From positions 682,001-746,000 of the forward strand of contig NZ_JAHESE010000001.1 in the NCBI RefSeq assembly GCF_018598175.1: a DNA stretch of 64,000 bases. The letters are read 5' to 3'. This document shows, one piece after another, positions 7,665 through 15,869 of this stretch. Position 1 is the stretch's first letter. Each line of letters starts with the position of its first letter. The stretch is from Dawidia cretensis. Lineage in GTDB: Bacteria > Bacteroidota > Bacteroidia > Cytophagales > Cyclobacteriaceae. Under the pieces are notes generated by a model. The model made no database searches. It was not told the origin of the DNA and saw nothing but the letters and a program-made list of their open reading frames with translations. The position numbers and the translations under genes are program-made.

Positions 7665-8519
7665 CTATTTATATAAATCCACAAATGCCTTTAATGCCGC
7701 GGACTGCGGCACATCCTTCCGATAGATCAGCACCGTGGACAATGTATCCAAACCTCTTCCCAACGAAAAAGTATTGAGCTTTCTCCGCCCGTAAAACTGT
7801 GTTACCAAATCCTCCGGCAACACACTGATCCCCACGCCCGCTTCCACAAAATTCACAATGCCCTCCATCGTATTCATAATGGTACAAGTATACCTGCTCA
7901 CACCCTTGGCATTCAACCAGGCCTCCAACCGCGCCCGGTAGCTACACCCCTGATCAAACACCACAACCCGCACTGCCTTTGCGGCCAGCGCTGTTTTAAT
8001 GTCTGTATTCGCTGCCGTAATCAATACAAGCTTATCTTTCTTGACGTGCCGCTCTTCCAACTCCGGTATATCAATTGGCGCAGTGACAAACGCCGCATCC
8101 AACTTGTAATGCAGTACATCCTGAGCCAGATCGCCGGGAAAGCCTGACTTAAATTCCAACAACACATCGGGATACTCCGCTGCAAACTGGTTGATCATCC
8201 CCGGAATTTTCAACGCCAGCGTTGTTTCAATACACCCGATCTTGAGCTCGCCCACTACCTGTCCCGCGGAATGTATCTCCTGACGGGCTTCCTCCAGCAA
8301 ATGATTGATTTGCTTGCTATAATACAGCAGCTTCTCGCCCGCCGTGGTAAGACTCACTTTTCGTGGGCTGCGCGATAACAGCTGCGCGTCAAAGGCTTCC
8401 TCCAACGCTTTGATCCGTGCCGTCACATTCGATTGTACGGTATGCATCGCATCAGCCGCCTTGGTAAAGTTGCCATGAAAGACGACAGCTTCAAACAGTT
8501 TTAGATCGTGGATATTCAT
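7665..8519 (-). CDS. LysR-family transcriptional regulator
   Basis: A 284-residue LysR regulator. The N-terminal winged helix (residues 1-60) reads LKLFEAVVFHGNFTKAADAM followed by VQSNVTARIKALEEAF and LLSRSPRKVSLT, the standard LysR HTH. Residues about 90-284 are the periplasmic-binding-like effector domain (VGELKIGCIETT, FKSGFPGDLAQDVLHYKLDAAF). It is divergent from the alpha/beta hydrolase at 8613 with 93 bases between, the usual arrangement in which a LysR protein controls itself and its divergent neighbour. The inducer cannot be read from the sequence. Confidence 0.93.
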   Translation of the reverse strand: MNIHDLKLFEAVVFHGNFTKAADAMHTVQSNVTARIKALEEAFDAQLLSRSPRKVSLTTAGEKLLYYSKQINHLLEEARQEIHSAGQVVGELKIGCIETTLALKIPGMINQFAAEYPDVLLEFKSGFPGDLAQDVLHYKLDAAFVTAPIDIPELEERHVKKDKLVLITAANTDIKTALAAKAVRVVVFDQGCSYRARLEAWLNAKGVSRYTCTIMNTMEGIVNFVEAGVGISVLPEDLVTQFYGRRKLNTFSLGRGLDTLSTVLIYRKDVPQSAALKAFVDLYK

Positions 8520-8612
8520 AGATCATAAATAGTGATAGTTACCATAATTTATAATCGTTTCTAAAGATCGGTTAAAAGTACTTCTTTTGGCCATGCAAAA
8601 CACAATTGCTCT

Positions 8613-9485
8613 ATGAAACAACAAAATCATATTCATTACCGCACGGCCCAGGCCGATGGCCTGAACATCTTCTACCGCGAAGCCGGAGCTCCCGAAGCAC
8701 CCGTTGTCCTGTTACTGCACGGATTCCCGACGTCGTCGTTTATGTTCCGCAATCTCATTCCTGCCTTAAGCGACCAATATCGTGTCATCGCCCCGGACTT
8801 GCCAGGCTTTGGCTATTCCGCCATGCCATCGCACGAGCAATACCAATATACATTCGACAACCTGGCCCGTACGATGCAGGTCTTTATCGATACGCTCAAG
8901 CTGAAACGGTTTGCAATCTATGTTTTTGATTACGGGGCACCGGTAGGCTACCGGCTGGCAGTAGCAAACCCCGAAAAGATCACCGCCATCATTTCCCAAA
9001 ATGGCAATGCCTATGAAGAGGGACTGAGCGAAGGCTGGGCGCCCATACAACGCTACTGGCAAGACCCAACGGCTGCCAACCGTGAAGCCCTGCGGCAATT
9101 TGTAACGCTACAGCTAACACGTTTTCAGTATGAAGAAGGTGTCCACCATAAATCGTTGATCGCGCCGGATACCTATACACTCGACCAATACTTTCTCGAT
9201 CGCCCAGGCAACGCAGATATTCAATTGGACCTGATGGGAGACTATAAAAACAACGTAGCGCTCTATCCGGTATTTCAAAAATACTTCCGTGACAAAAAAC
9301 CGCCGTTGCTGGCTACCTGGGGCAACAAAGATCCGTTCTTTTTGCCTGCGGGTGCCACGGCGTATAAACGCGACATCCCAAACGCCACGGTGCATTTCTA
9401 CGACACAGGTCATTTTGCGCTCGAAACACACCATGCTGAGATCGGGCAGGAGATCATAAGCTTTCTGAGAAAGGTGGTTTTGTAA
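8613..9485 (+). CDS. Alpha/beta hydrolase, epoxide hydrolase/haloalkane dehalogenase-like
   Basis: A 290-residue alpha/beta hydrolase. The oxyanion loop is LLHGFPTSS (about residues 34-42), a second signature DLPGFGYSAMP follows (62-72), and the nucleophile elbow is VFDYGAPVG with Asp106 as nucleophile, as in epoxide hydrolases and haloalkane dehalogenases rather than serine esterases. The catalytic His is in DTGHFALE near the C-terminus. It should hydrolyse a small hydrophobic substrate through an aspartyl-ester intermediate. It is probably controlled by the divergent LysR regulator. Confidence 0.9.
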   Translation: MKQQNHIHYRTAQADGLNIFYREAGAPEAPVVLLLHGFPTSSFMFRNLIPALSDQYRVIAPDLPGFGYSAMPSHEQYQYTFDNLARTMQVFIDTLKLKRFAIYVFDYGAPVGYRLAVANPEKITAIISQNGNAYEEGLSEGWAPIQRYWQDPTAANREALRQFVTLQLTRFQYEEGVHHKSLIAPDTYTLDQYFLDRPGNADIQLDLMGDYKNNVALYPVFQKYFRDKKPPLLATWGNKDPFFLPAGATAYKRDIPNATVHFYDTGHFALETHHAEIGQEIISFLRKVVL

Positions 9486-9493
9486 CGAAAGCC

Positions 9494-11761
9494 CTAGTGA
9501 AAAACTTGCAACCAGCCCTTCGCGTGCTTTGTAAGTATTTTCTGGTGCGCCCCTGTGTGTGTGAACTCGACTGTATAATAATAGACGCCCGTGGCAGGTA
9601 CTTCGTTGTGAATACGACCATCCCACACCGGCGAGGTAGTAGTATAGATACGATGTCCCCAGCGATCGTATAGATTCATGCGGTACGACAAAAACGTACA
9701 CTCGGTTTGAAAAACGAAAGTGTCGTTTTTGTCGTCATCGTTTGGTGTGATAACGTTTGGGGCAGTATAAGGACAGGCAGCGCAGTCGCGTACGGCCAGT
9801 GTCACCGTGTCGGCGGCGATGCAGTCGTTCTGTATAATGCGAACCCAATATTCTCCTGCTTCTGACAGGCTCACAGCGCGTTCCTCGGAACCAAAATTCC
9901 ACTGGACGTTGCCGGGAATATCAATCGGAACCTGCAGCTGCAAAGTTTCTCCCTGGCATAGCTCAACAAAGGATGTCTCCAGGTCTAATGGACTATAAAT
10001 ATGCACAGACAATGTTCGGATAAAGGTTCCGCAGGAAGGAGAAACTGCTGACAGTGTAACGGTATAGTCTCCTGGTGCTGAATAAGAGTGTACAGTATTT
10101 TTTTCCAGGCTGGAAGTAGTGTCGCCAAAATCCCAGTGCCAGGTCGCATCGGGACTATCCGGTATCAAGCGGGCCGAAAACGAGACCTCCAGGCTGTGAC
10201 AGTCTTGATTAACACTGATTACGGCTTGATTACCCGTAACAGCGACCTCTTTTTCCGCAACGTCTACGTTACAGCCGATTTGCCAGTACGTTAGGGTAGG
10301 GTGATAAATACCGGGTCGTTCGTAGGTATGTGTTACTCCTTCCTGAGACATAACCATTTGCGTGATACCATCGCCAAAATCCCAGGTCCATGACATGGGC
10401 AAGAAGTAGTCCGGGAGCGAATAATTTTTGGCAGGAGAGGTGTTTTCAAAAACCACCTCCAGGCTGGCGCAATCCGTATGCGCGACGAACGCCACAGAGT
10501 CGATCCAGGAGCTGGCCGTAGGGCTGCAAGTTGGATTGCCTGTGATAGATGTTTGAAAATAGGATTCGATAAAGTTAGGTAAACCGTAGGTGCTCGTGAT
10601 CCAACACGGAAGTTTAATATAGCGGTGATGATGTGCGCTGGCGGATCCAGTCTGATTGGGATCGTCGAATACCCCCAGGTAATAAGCATACGCGTCGTCG
10701 TAGATTACGCTGGGATAATACAATCGGCCGTCAGGGCCGAGTTGCAAAGCCCCAAACGATTCCGAATCAGGGACGCGGTAACGTTGCGCGATAATTTGTT
10801 GCGGCGTCCCAGCCTCCAGATTGTACTGCGTGATACCATTGTCAGGATAGCATGCCCAGGCGCAGCTGGTATAAAGCCGTTTGCTGTCGGGCGAAAAGGA
10901 AAGAGAATACGCAACGTCATCGCTCAGGATGAAGTCCGATTGTACTACCCCTGTATTGCCATCAAATTTAAAGAGCTCCGTATCAATGCCGTCGTTTCCT
11001 ATCTCGATAAAACTGCCCGCGGCGAGCCGCTTGCCATTGGGTGAAAATTTGAGATAACCCCGGCCACCGGCATGTACCTGCCCGGTAGCAGATACCTTCG
11101 GCGTAGTGTTAAGTCCGGCGCCGGTAACAGCAAAGGCAAGAAATCGATTCGTTCCCACTTCGTGCGTCAGCACCCATACATCGTGCCCGTTGGGATGAAG
11201 GACCGCTGCAATTTTTTCTGCGGTATGTACAGCCAATGGCTGATATTTCTCGGTAACCGTGCCCAAACCGTTGTTTAAAGACAGATTTACAACCGAATAT
11301 CGCAAGCCATCTGCAAATTCGTCTTCGTCACAATCGCTCGTAAAAATATAGTAGAGATTGGCATCACCCGGGTGTGGCACAACCAGCGCACTTTGAGAGG
11401 AAGAGGGACTCCCGCCGAAGCCTTTACAATACCCGCCAATGCCGTTGCCGTTGGGCATGATGTGTCCTTCACGATCCCAGACAGTGTTGCCGTCTGTGCT
11501 GAGGATCAACTCGCCGGAGGCAGAGCTTATCGTAGCGCCCCCCTCCAGGCCGTTAAACGGCGATGCTATTACCTGCGGCGGCGAGCAAGAAAAGTCCAGC
11601 CCACCGAGCCCCCCAAATACCCAATGGGTGGCTTCCCGTTGCGAAAATGCCACGGGTCCACTAAGCGTAAGCAAAATAATCAGGAGGCGACGCGGTATAG
11701 ACAATTTTTTAAATGGAAATGGCGTTATCGAAAAGACCCTGCAAATATCCGACCACTCCAT
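9494..11761 (-). CDS. PKD-domain protein with type IX secretion (gliding motility) C-terminal domain
   Basis: A large cell-surface protein. I place the start at 11761 (MEWSDICRVFS), shortly before the hydrophobic signal peptide RRLLIILLTLSGPVAFSQ; a TTG at 11704 is an alternative and an upstream extension lacks sense. The first 400 residues look like a WD40/beta-propeller (repeats such as KFSPNGKRLAAGS, SFSPDSKRLYTSC, QLGPDGRLYYPS). Two PKD domains follow (WTWDFGDG and WHWDFGDT), then a C-terminal domain starting PNVITPNDDDKNDTF and containing LYDRWGHRIYTT and ATGVYYYTVEF: the gliding-motility-associated CTD (CHU_C, type B sorting) that sends proteins through the type IX secretion system. Ligand unknown. 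Confidence 0.9.
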   Translation of the reverse strand: MEWSDICRVFSITPFPFKKLSIPRRLLIILLTLSGPVAFSQREATHWVFGGLGGLDFSCSPPQVIASPFNGLEGGATISSASGELILSTDGNTVWDREGHIMPNGNGIGGYCKGFGGSPSSSQSALVVPHPGDANLYYIFTSDCDEDEFADGLRYSVVNLSLNNGLGTVTEKYQPLAVHTAEKIAAVLHPNGHDVWVLTHEVGTNRFLAFAVTGAGLNTTPKVSATGQVHAGGRGYLKFSPNGKRLAAGSFIEIGNDGIDTELFKFDGNTGVVQSDFILSDDVAYSLSFSPDSKRLYTSCAWACYPDNGITQYNLEAGTPQQIIAQRYRVPDSESFGALQLGPDGRLYYPSVIYDDAYAYYLGVFDDPNQTGSASAHHHRYIKLPCWITSTYGLPNFIESYFQTSITGNPTCSPTASSWIDSVAFVAHTDCASLEVVFENTSPAKNYSLPDYFLPMSWTWDFGDGITQMVMSQEGVTHTYERPGIYHPTLTYWQIGCNVDVAEKEVAVTGNQAVISVNQDCHSLEVSFSARLIPDSPDATWHWDFGDTTSSLEKNTVHSYSAPGDYTVTLSAVSPSCGTFIRTLSVHIYSPLDLETSFVELCQGETLQLQVPIDIPGNVQWNFGSEERAVSLSEAGEYWVRIIQNDCIAADTVTLAVRDCAACPYTAPNVITPNDDDKNDTFVFQTECTFLSYRMNLYDRWGHRIYTTTSPVWDGRIHNEVPATGVYYYTVEFTHTGAHQKILTKHAKGWLQVFH

Positions 11762-11955
11762 ACGACCGCTGAAAACTTTGTAACCGGAACAGTTACATTT
11801 GCTTCCAACGCTTTCTGTACGAAGCGGTACCAGGATAACGTGAGCCGAAGATACTATAGAACGAAGGTTAATAGACCGAAATAGAACAAAAGTACAGCGC
11901 GGTAACGCAAATGACGCCCTGTAAAACCCGGTTGTATGAACCGGCATAATCCTTG

Positions 11956-11985
11956 TTGATTAGTCCGGACTGAATGGTAAGTTTG
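11956..11985 (+). promoter_or_regulatory. Bacteroidota promoter for the AraC regulator (TTG-N19-TAAGTTTG)
   Basis: TTG at 11956-11958 and TAAGTTTG at 11978-11985 are separated by exactly 19 bases, a perfect match to the Bacteroidota primary sigma consensus. The start codon at 12012 lies 27 bases downstream. This is the best promoter in the window. Confidence 0.75.
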
Positions 11986-12011
11986 CCCCCGAATTTTACA
12001 CGTGTATAGTA

Positions 12012-12830
12012 ATGAGCTTTAAATTTGAAACGGTCGCACCACGCGAATCACTGGGCGCCGTCGTAAAAAATTTTTTCGTACTCGAATTCCACAACGACAC
12101 CCCCGTAACCGATTATCTGTTGCCCGATGGCCTTCCCTCGTTCTTTTATATAGAGGCGGATAAAGCCATGGAAACCTTCTTCGGGGATGACACGCAGCCC
12201 ACGCCGTTGCAAAACGGCTTTTACGTCGGCTACTGCAACACCGCCATGAAGTTCATCCACACCGAAGCTAAAATCGCCGGTGCTTCCATCTATCCGGTGT
12301 TTTTCAACCTTATTTTCGGCAAAAGCCTGATAAGCATCCTCAATCAGTTCCAGCGCCAGGACGAACCCCCTGTGCTCATTCCCGTCTCATCCCTGATCGC
12401 CGGCGCCGGGGATAACTATAAAGAGATCTTCGGACTCTTCGAAAATTACATGGAGCAGCAGTTGACCAATCATCCCTTCAACAACGAGTTTTTGCAGATT
12501 TATCGGGAGCTCACCAGCCCTGGCGGTTACCGCCTGAAGGTAGAGGAGCTGGCCGAACACGTCGGTTATTCCACCCGCCACCTGCACACCCGCTTCCAGC
12601 AACATTTCGGCATGGCACCCAAACAGTTTATCAAGCTGGTGAAGTTTAACCACGCGCTGAAATATATCTATGAAAAAGACGAAGCCAGCAGCCTCGCCTC
12701 CATTGCCGAGGTAGTAGGCTACCATGACCAATCTCACTTCATCCGCGATTTCAAGGCCATCTGCGGCAAAACCCCCAAAGAAATTGCCGCCGCTCCCGGA
12801 TCACTGGCAAACAAATTCCGGTTATTCTAA
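12012..12830 (+). CDS. AraC-family transcriptional regulator
   Basis: A 272-residue regulator. Residues 1-130 are the DUF6597-type sensing domain common in Bacteroidota AraC proteins (DYLLPDGLPSFFYIEAD, and the GxxFxPVFFNLIFGKS region). Residues about 175-262 hold the two AraC helix-turn-helix units: LKVEELAEHVGYSTRHLHTR then ASIAEVVGYHDQSHFIRDFK with the KAICGKTPKEI signature. It binds DNA in the cytosol as an activator or repressor. A strong terminator directly behind it separates it from the RNA-repair operon, so it need not control that operon, though it is the nearest regulator. Confidence 0.92.
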   Translation: MSFKFETVAPRESLGAVVKNFFVLEFHNDTPVTDYLLPDGLPSFFYIEADKAMETFFGDDTQPTPLQNGFYVGYCNTAMKFIHTEAKIAGASIYPVFFNLIFGKSLISILNQFQRQDEPPVLIPVSSLIAGAGDNYKEIFGLFENYMEQQLTNHPFNNEFLQIYRELTSPGGYRLKVEELAEHVGYSTRHLHTRFQQHFGMAPKQFIKLVKFNHALKYIYEKDEASSLASIAEVVGYHDQSHFIRDFKAICGKTPKEIAAAPGSLANKFRLF

Positions 12831-12860
12831 TAGAATTGATACTATTGTAATAATAGAACG

Positions 12861-12895
12861 CACCCCTGAAAACCTTTTCAGGGGTGTTTCGTTTC
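12861..12895 (+). terminator. Terminator of the AraC regulator gene
   Basis: CACCCCTGAAAA (12861-12872) pairs with TTTTCAGGGGTG (12875-12886), an almost perfect 12-base stem with a tight turn, followed by TTTCGTTTC. The -33 element of the RNA-repair promoter begins two bases later. Confidence 0.8.
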
Positions 12896-12917
12896 TACGC
12901 GATAACAGATACCTTTG
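12888..12917 (+). promoter_or_regulatory. Likely promoter of the RNA-repair operon
   Basis: TACCTTTG at 12910-12917 is a full TAnnTTTG match; 19 bases before it is TTC, one change from TTG. Transcription from here would give a leader of about 230 nt before the ligase start codon. Confidence 0.55.
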
Positions 12918-12924
12918 TATCGTA

Positions 12925-13142
12925 ATACATGTACAACCCTTAAAAAAGAGGGACTATAAACGTGCTCGCCTTTTAATACCATATCCTCACAAAACTCTCC
13001 CGCGCCCGGGAGCTGAAATGGTATTTCCTTTTCTGTATTGCCAGACTATATAAGCCTCCTTCCCGGAGACCGGGATTGTTTTGTCCTTTCGCATTTGCCG
13101 CCGACGGATTCGGCCGGTCCGGCAAAGCCATGCTGTTTTTTT
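12925..13142 (+). ncRNA. Structured leader RNA or small RNA ahead of the RNA-repair operon
   Basis: The stretch between the TACCTTTG box and the ligase start has no believable protein but several helices: an 8-base stem AATACCAT (12975-12982) with ATGGTATT (13018-13025) that encloses a CTCCC/GGGAG hairpin (12997-13012); a TCCCGG-AGA-CCGGGA hairpin (13061-13075); and a final hairpin TTGCCG (13095-13100)/CGGCAA (13120-13125) with an outer GCAT/ATGC pair, followed by seven T (13136-13142). The last element looks like an intrinsic terminator only a few bases before the start codon. It may be a cis-acting attenuator, or the transcript may end here as a separate RNA. No known riboswitch class is recognised. 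Confidence 0.5.
13091..13142 (+). terminator. Terminator/attenuator hairpin just ahead of the RNA ligase start
   Basis: GCAT...TTGCCG pairs with CGGCAA...ATGC (with AGCC bulged), and the hairpin is followed by T7. The ligase ATG is at 13149 or 13161, so termination here would silence the operon unless the fold is overridden. Confidence 0.6.
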
Positions 13143-13160
13143 ACTCAAATGAAAGTACAT

Positions 13161-13859
13161 ATGACGATATCAAGAAAATATGGGCGAACCTATCACTATC
13201 CTTTTTCGCCCGGCACAACAAGCGACGACCGCATCAGTCACCACTATTGGGAAGATATACGCACAGTAAAAGCCATTGTGCATACGGAGAAGCTGGACGG
13301 CGAGAATAATTGCCTGAGCCGGTATGGCGTCTTTGCCCGCTCGCACGCTGCGCCAACAACTTCCGCGTGGACGAAAGCAATACGCGAACGATGGGCGCTG
13401 TTGAAGAATGACCTGGGCGATCTGGAGATCTTTGGCGAGAATCTATACGCTGTGCACTCGATCGAATACAGGCGCCTGGAACATCATTATTATGTGTTTG
13501 GGGTACGTATACTCGACACGTGGCTGAGCTGGGAGGAAGTAAAGTTCTACGCCGCCATGTTTGACTTTCCTATCGTGCCGGAGCTTTGCATCGTCACGCC
13601 GTCGAAAGAAGAGATATACCGCCAAAAAGTACTGGAACTGGTGTCACGACCCAGTCTGCTGGACTCCCGCGACATCCACACCCAAGCCCCTTGTACATGC
13701 GAAGGTGTAGTAAGCCGGAACGCTGCCGAATATGCAGTAGCCGACTTCCCGCACCACGTATGGAAATACGTCCGGAAAGGACATGTGAAAACAGACGAAC
13801 ATTGGACGCGCCACTGGCGACGTGCTCCGTTCGCCTGGGAGTATCGGATCGGGTCTTAA
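13161..13859 (+). CDS. T4 Rnl-like ATP-dependent RNA ligase family protein
   Basis: A 232-residue nucleotidyltransferase-fold polynucleotide ligase. Motif I is EKLDGENN with the adenylated Lys at residue 44; motif Ia is FARSH; motif III LEIFGENLYAVHSIEY; IIIa YYVFGVRI; motif IV CEGVVSRN; motif V WKYVRKG. All core motifs are intact, but there is no added C-terminal domain, so it is a minimal RNA ligase that joins 3'-OH and 5'-phosphate ends using ATP. I choose ATG 13161 (MTISRKYGRTYH), with ATG 13149 as an equal option; the longer frame runs into the leader hairpin. Only 12 bases separate it from HD-Pnk, the enzyme that would prepare its substrate ends. Confidence 0.9.
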   Translation: MTISRKYGRTYHYPFSPGTTSDDRISHHYWEDIRTVKAIVHTEKLDGENNCLSRYGVFARSHAAPTTSAWTKAIRERWALLKNDLGDLEIFGENLYAVHSIEYRRLEHHYYVFGVRILDTWLSWEEVKFYAAMFDFPIVPELCIVTPSKEEIYRQKVLELVSRPSLLDSRDIHTQAPCTCEGVVSRNAAEYAVADFPHHVWKYVRKGHVKTDEHWTRHWRRAPFAWEYRIGS

Positions 13860-13871
13860 ATAGAATACTGT

Positions 13872-14975
13872 ATGGAATGGTCAATAACAACAAATAGAGA
13901 CTGGTCAACCCTGGAACAAACGTTCTCGTGGGCGGCCGATATGCAGCACGTGCCGCAAGACTCCATACACCATGCCGAAGGGGATGTAGCGATCCACACA
14001 CGTATGGTACTGGAAGCTTTGCAGGCAATGCCGCAATATCAGTTGCTGTCACCACAACAACAGCAAATCCTGTGGGCGGCGGCATTGTTGCACGACGTGG
14101 AGAAGCGCTCCACGACGCAACAGGAGGGCGATCGGATTACCGCACCGGGTCACGCACGCCGTGGCGAACGCACCGCCCGCGAGATACTATATACTCAGGT
14201 ATCCACGCCGTTTGTCATACGCGAACAGGTCGCGGCCCTGGTACGGTATCACGGTCTGCCCTTGTGGATTCTGGAGAAGCCCGATCCCATCAAGACCCTG
14301 TTGGAAGCTTCCTTGCGCGTACAGATGCCGTTGCTGGCGCTATTAGCAGAAGCCGACGCTCGCGGACGCATCTGCACAGACCAGCGCGACCTGTTGGATC
14401 GCATTGAGCTTTTTAGTGCTTTCTGCGAGGAACAGCACTGCTGGCAAACACCGCGACGCTTTGTCAATGGACTGGCGCAGTTTACCTACTTCCAAAAGGA
14501 GAATGGTTCGCCGGACTATATTCCGTATGACGACCTGAAAAGTGAGGTAATGATGTTGTCGGGCTTACCCGGCATGGGCAAAGATACCTTCTTAAAGAAA
14601 CACTATCCGGGCCTGCCCGTGGTCAGCCTGGACAACATTCGCCGCCAGCACAAGCTAAAGCCCGACGACACGGCCGCCACGGGATGGGCGGTACAGCAGG
14701 CCAAAGAACAAGCCCGGGAATACTTGCGACAGGGACGGCCCTTTGCCTGGAATGCTACCAACATTACCCGCTCGGTACGCACTCAGTGGATCGACCTCTT
14801 TGCGACGTACAAAGCACGCGTTCGGTTGGTCTACATCGAGGTGCCTTACAAAGACTGGTTGCACCAAAACAAGAACCGGGAGCACGCCGTGCCACAAAAG
14901 GCATTGATGCACCTGCTGCAAAAACTGGAAGTACCCGCGCCGCACGAAGCCCATGAGGTAACGTATGTCGTATAG
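13872..14975 (+). CDS. HD-Pnk: HD phosphoesterase fused to 5'-OH polynucleotide kinase
   Basis: A 367-residue two-domain RNA end-healing enzyme. The N-terminal HD domain shows His42, His74-Asp75 (LLHDVEKRS), His94 (APGHARRGER), His127 (VRYHGLP) and Asp162 (AEADARGR), a metal-binding HD set. The C-terminal kinase (from about residue 226) has the P-loop GLPGMGKDT with Lys237, the general-base region VVSLDNIRRQ (Asp254) and the WNATNITRSVRTQWIDL lid region typical of T4 Pnk-type kinases. In the characterised Runella slithyformis HD-Pnk the same architecture removes 2',3'-phosphates and phosphorylates 5'-OH ends. It sits between the ligase (12-base gap) and the RlaP-like genes. Confidence 0.92.
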   Translation: MEWSITTNRDWSTLEQTFSWAADMQHVPQDSIHHAEGDVAIHTRMVLEALQAMPQYQLLSPQQQQILWAAALLHDVEKRSTTQQEGDRITAPGHARRGERTAREILYTQVSTPFVIREQVAALVRYHGLPLWILEKPDPIKTLLEASLRVQMPLLALLAEADARGRICTDQRDLLDRIELFSAFCEEQHCWQTPRRFVNGLAQFTYFQKENGSPDYIPYDDLKSEVMMLSGLPGMGKDTFLKKHYPGLPVVSLDNIRRQHKLKPDDTAATGWAVQQAKEQAREYLRQGRPFAWNATNITRSVRTQWIDLFATYKARVRLVYIEVPYKDWLHQNKNREHAVPQKALMHLLQKLEVPAPHEAHEVTYVV

Positions 14976-14995
14976 GATCTTTTCTGGAATAGCGC

Positions 14996-15022
14996 GCCTC
15001 GGACATCTGTTCGGGGCTTTTT
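14996..15022 (+). terminator. Possible internal terminator inside the RNA-repair operon
   Basis: GCCTCGGA (14996-15003) pairs with TTCGGGGC (15010-15017), including two G-U pairs, around a 6-base loop, followed by TTTTT. It lies between HD-Pnk and the first RlaP-like gene and could lower expression of the two downstream genes. Confidence 0.55.
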
Positions 15023-15116
15023 ATGAAAGAAATTTCACGCAAAAACCTCCTGCGCAAAAAGAGTGCGTAGTCCCGTACTTCCTTTGGGGCAAGGAACGCG
15101 TACGACATGCGTGAGA

Positions 15117-15869
15117 ATGATGAAAGACGTTATTTTAGACAAACTGAAAGACCTGGAGCAGCAATGTGATGTAAAGATCCTGCTGGCATGCGAGTCGGGA
15201 AGCCGCGCGTGGGGTTTCGCGTCGCCCGATAGCGACTACGATGCCCGGTTTATCTATGTGCATAAAAAGGACTTCTATCTGTCGATCGACGAGCGGCCGG
15301 ATGTACTGGGACTGCCGATAGATGCTGTGCTGGACATCGGCGGCTGGGAGCTGCGAAAAGCATTACGACTTTTTCGCAAGGCGAACGCGTCCCTGTATGA
15401 ATGGTTACAATCGCCGCTGGTATACACTGCGCAAGATGACTTTGTGGCCGACATGAAAGAGCTTATGCCGCAGTACTTCTCGCCGCGGGCCGCGATGCAC
15501 CACTACCTCAGCATGGCCAAGGGTGTTGTTGAATACGAGCTAGCTGCACCGGAAGTGCGGCTTAAGAAGTATTTTTATGCTCTCCGGCCCCTGCTGGCAG
15601 CCCGGTGGATTGCCGAGCAGGGTACTGTCCCACCCATGGTGTTTTCGCAGCTGCGGGCATCATTGCCGGCGGCGTTGAACGACATGGTGGACGACCTGCT
15701 GCGCCAAAAAGCTACGGCATGTGAAGGCCATACCATCGTGCCGGTACCAGCGCTGAACCAATACCTGCTGGAGGAAGTAAAGTTTCTGAAGCAAGCGGTG
15801 CCGCCGGCTACAGAACCTGTCGCCGGCAGCGAGCCTTTGCACACACTCTTTCGAAAATATGTAGTATGA
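15117..15869 (+). CDS. RlaP-like pol-beta superfamily nucleotidyltransferase (first copy)
   Basis: A 250-residue protein of the COG3541/YcgL predicted nucleotidyltransferase group, named RlaP (RNA ligase-associated pol-beta) in comparative work on RNA repair. The active-site signature is GSRAWGF (Gly28-Ser29) then SDYDARF with Asp40 and Asp42 as metal ligands. The remainder is a helical domain (YEWLQSPLVY, YFYALRPLLAARWI) as in other members. It should transfer a nucleotide to an RNA or protein acceptor; the acceptor is not established. I start at ATG 15117 (MMKDVILDK); an earlier in-frame start only adds an unlikely Cys/Pro stretch. It overlaps the next gene by four bases. Confidence 0.88.
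   Translation: MMKDVILDKLKDLEQQCDVKILLACESGSRAWGFASPDSDYDARFIYVHKKDFYLSIDERPDVLGLPIDAVLDIGGWELRKALRLFRKANASLYEWLQSPLVYTAQDDFVADMKELMPQYFSPRAAMHHYLSMAKGVVEYELAAPEVRLKKYFYALRPLLAARWIAEQGTVPPMVFSQLRASLPAALNDMVDDLLRQKATACEGHTIVPVPALNQYLLEEVKFLKQAVPPATEPVAGSEPLHTLFRKYVV

Noticed and set aside
12925-13142. An N-terminal extension of the RNA ligase from 13038
   Set aside because: The extra residues are Pro/Cys-rich without family match and span the terminator hairpin; the family begins at the KYGRTYHYPFSPG block.
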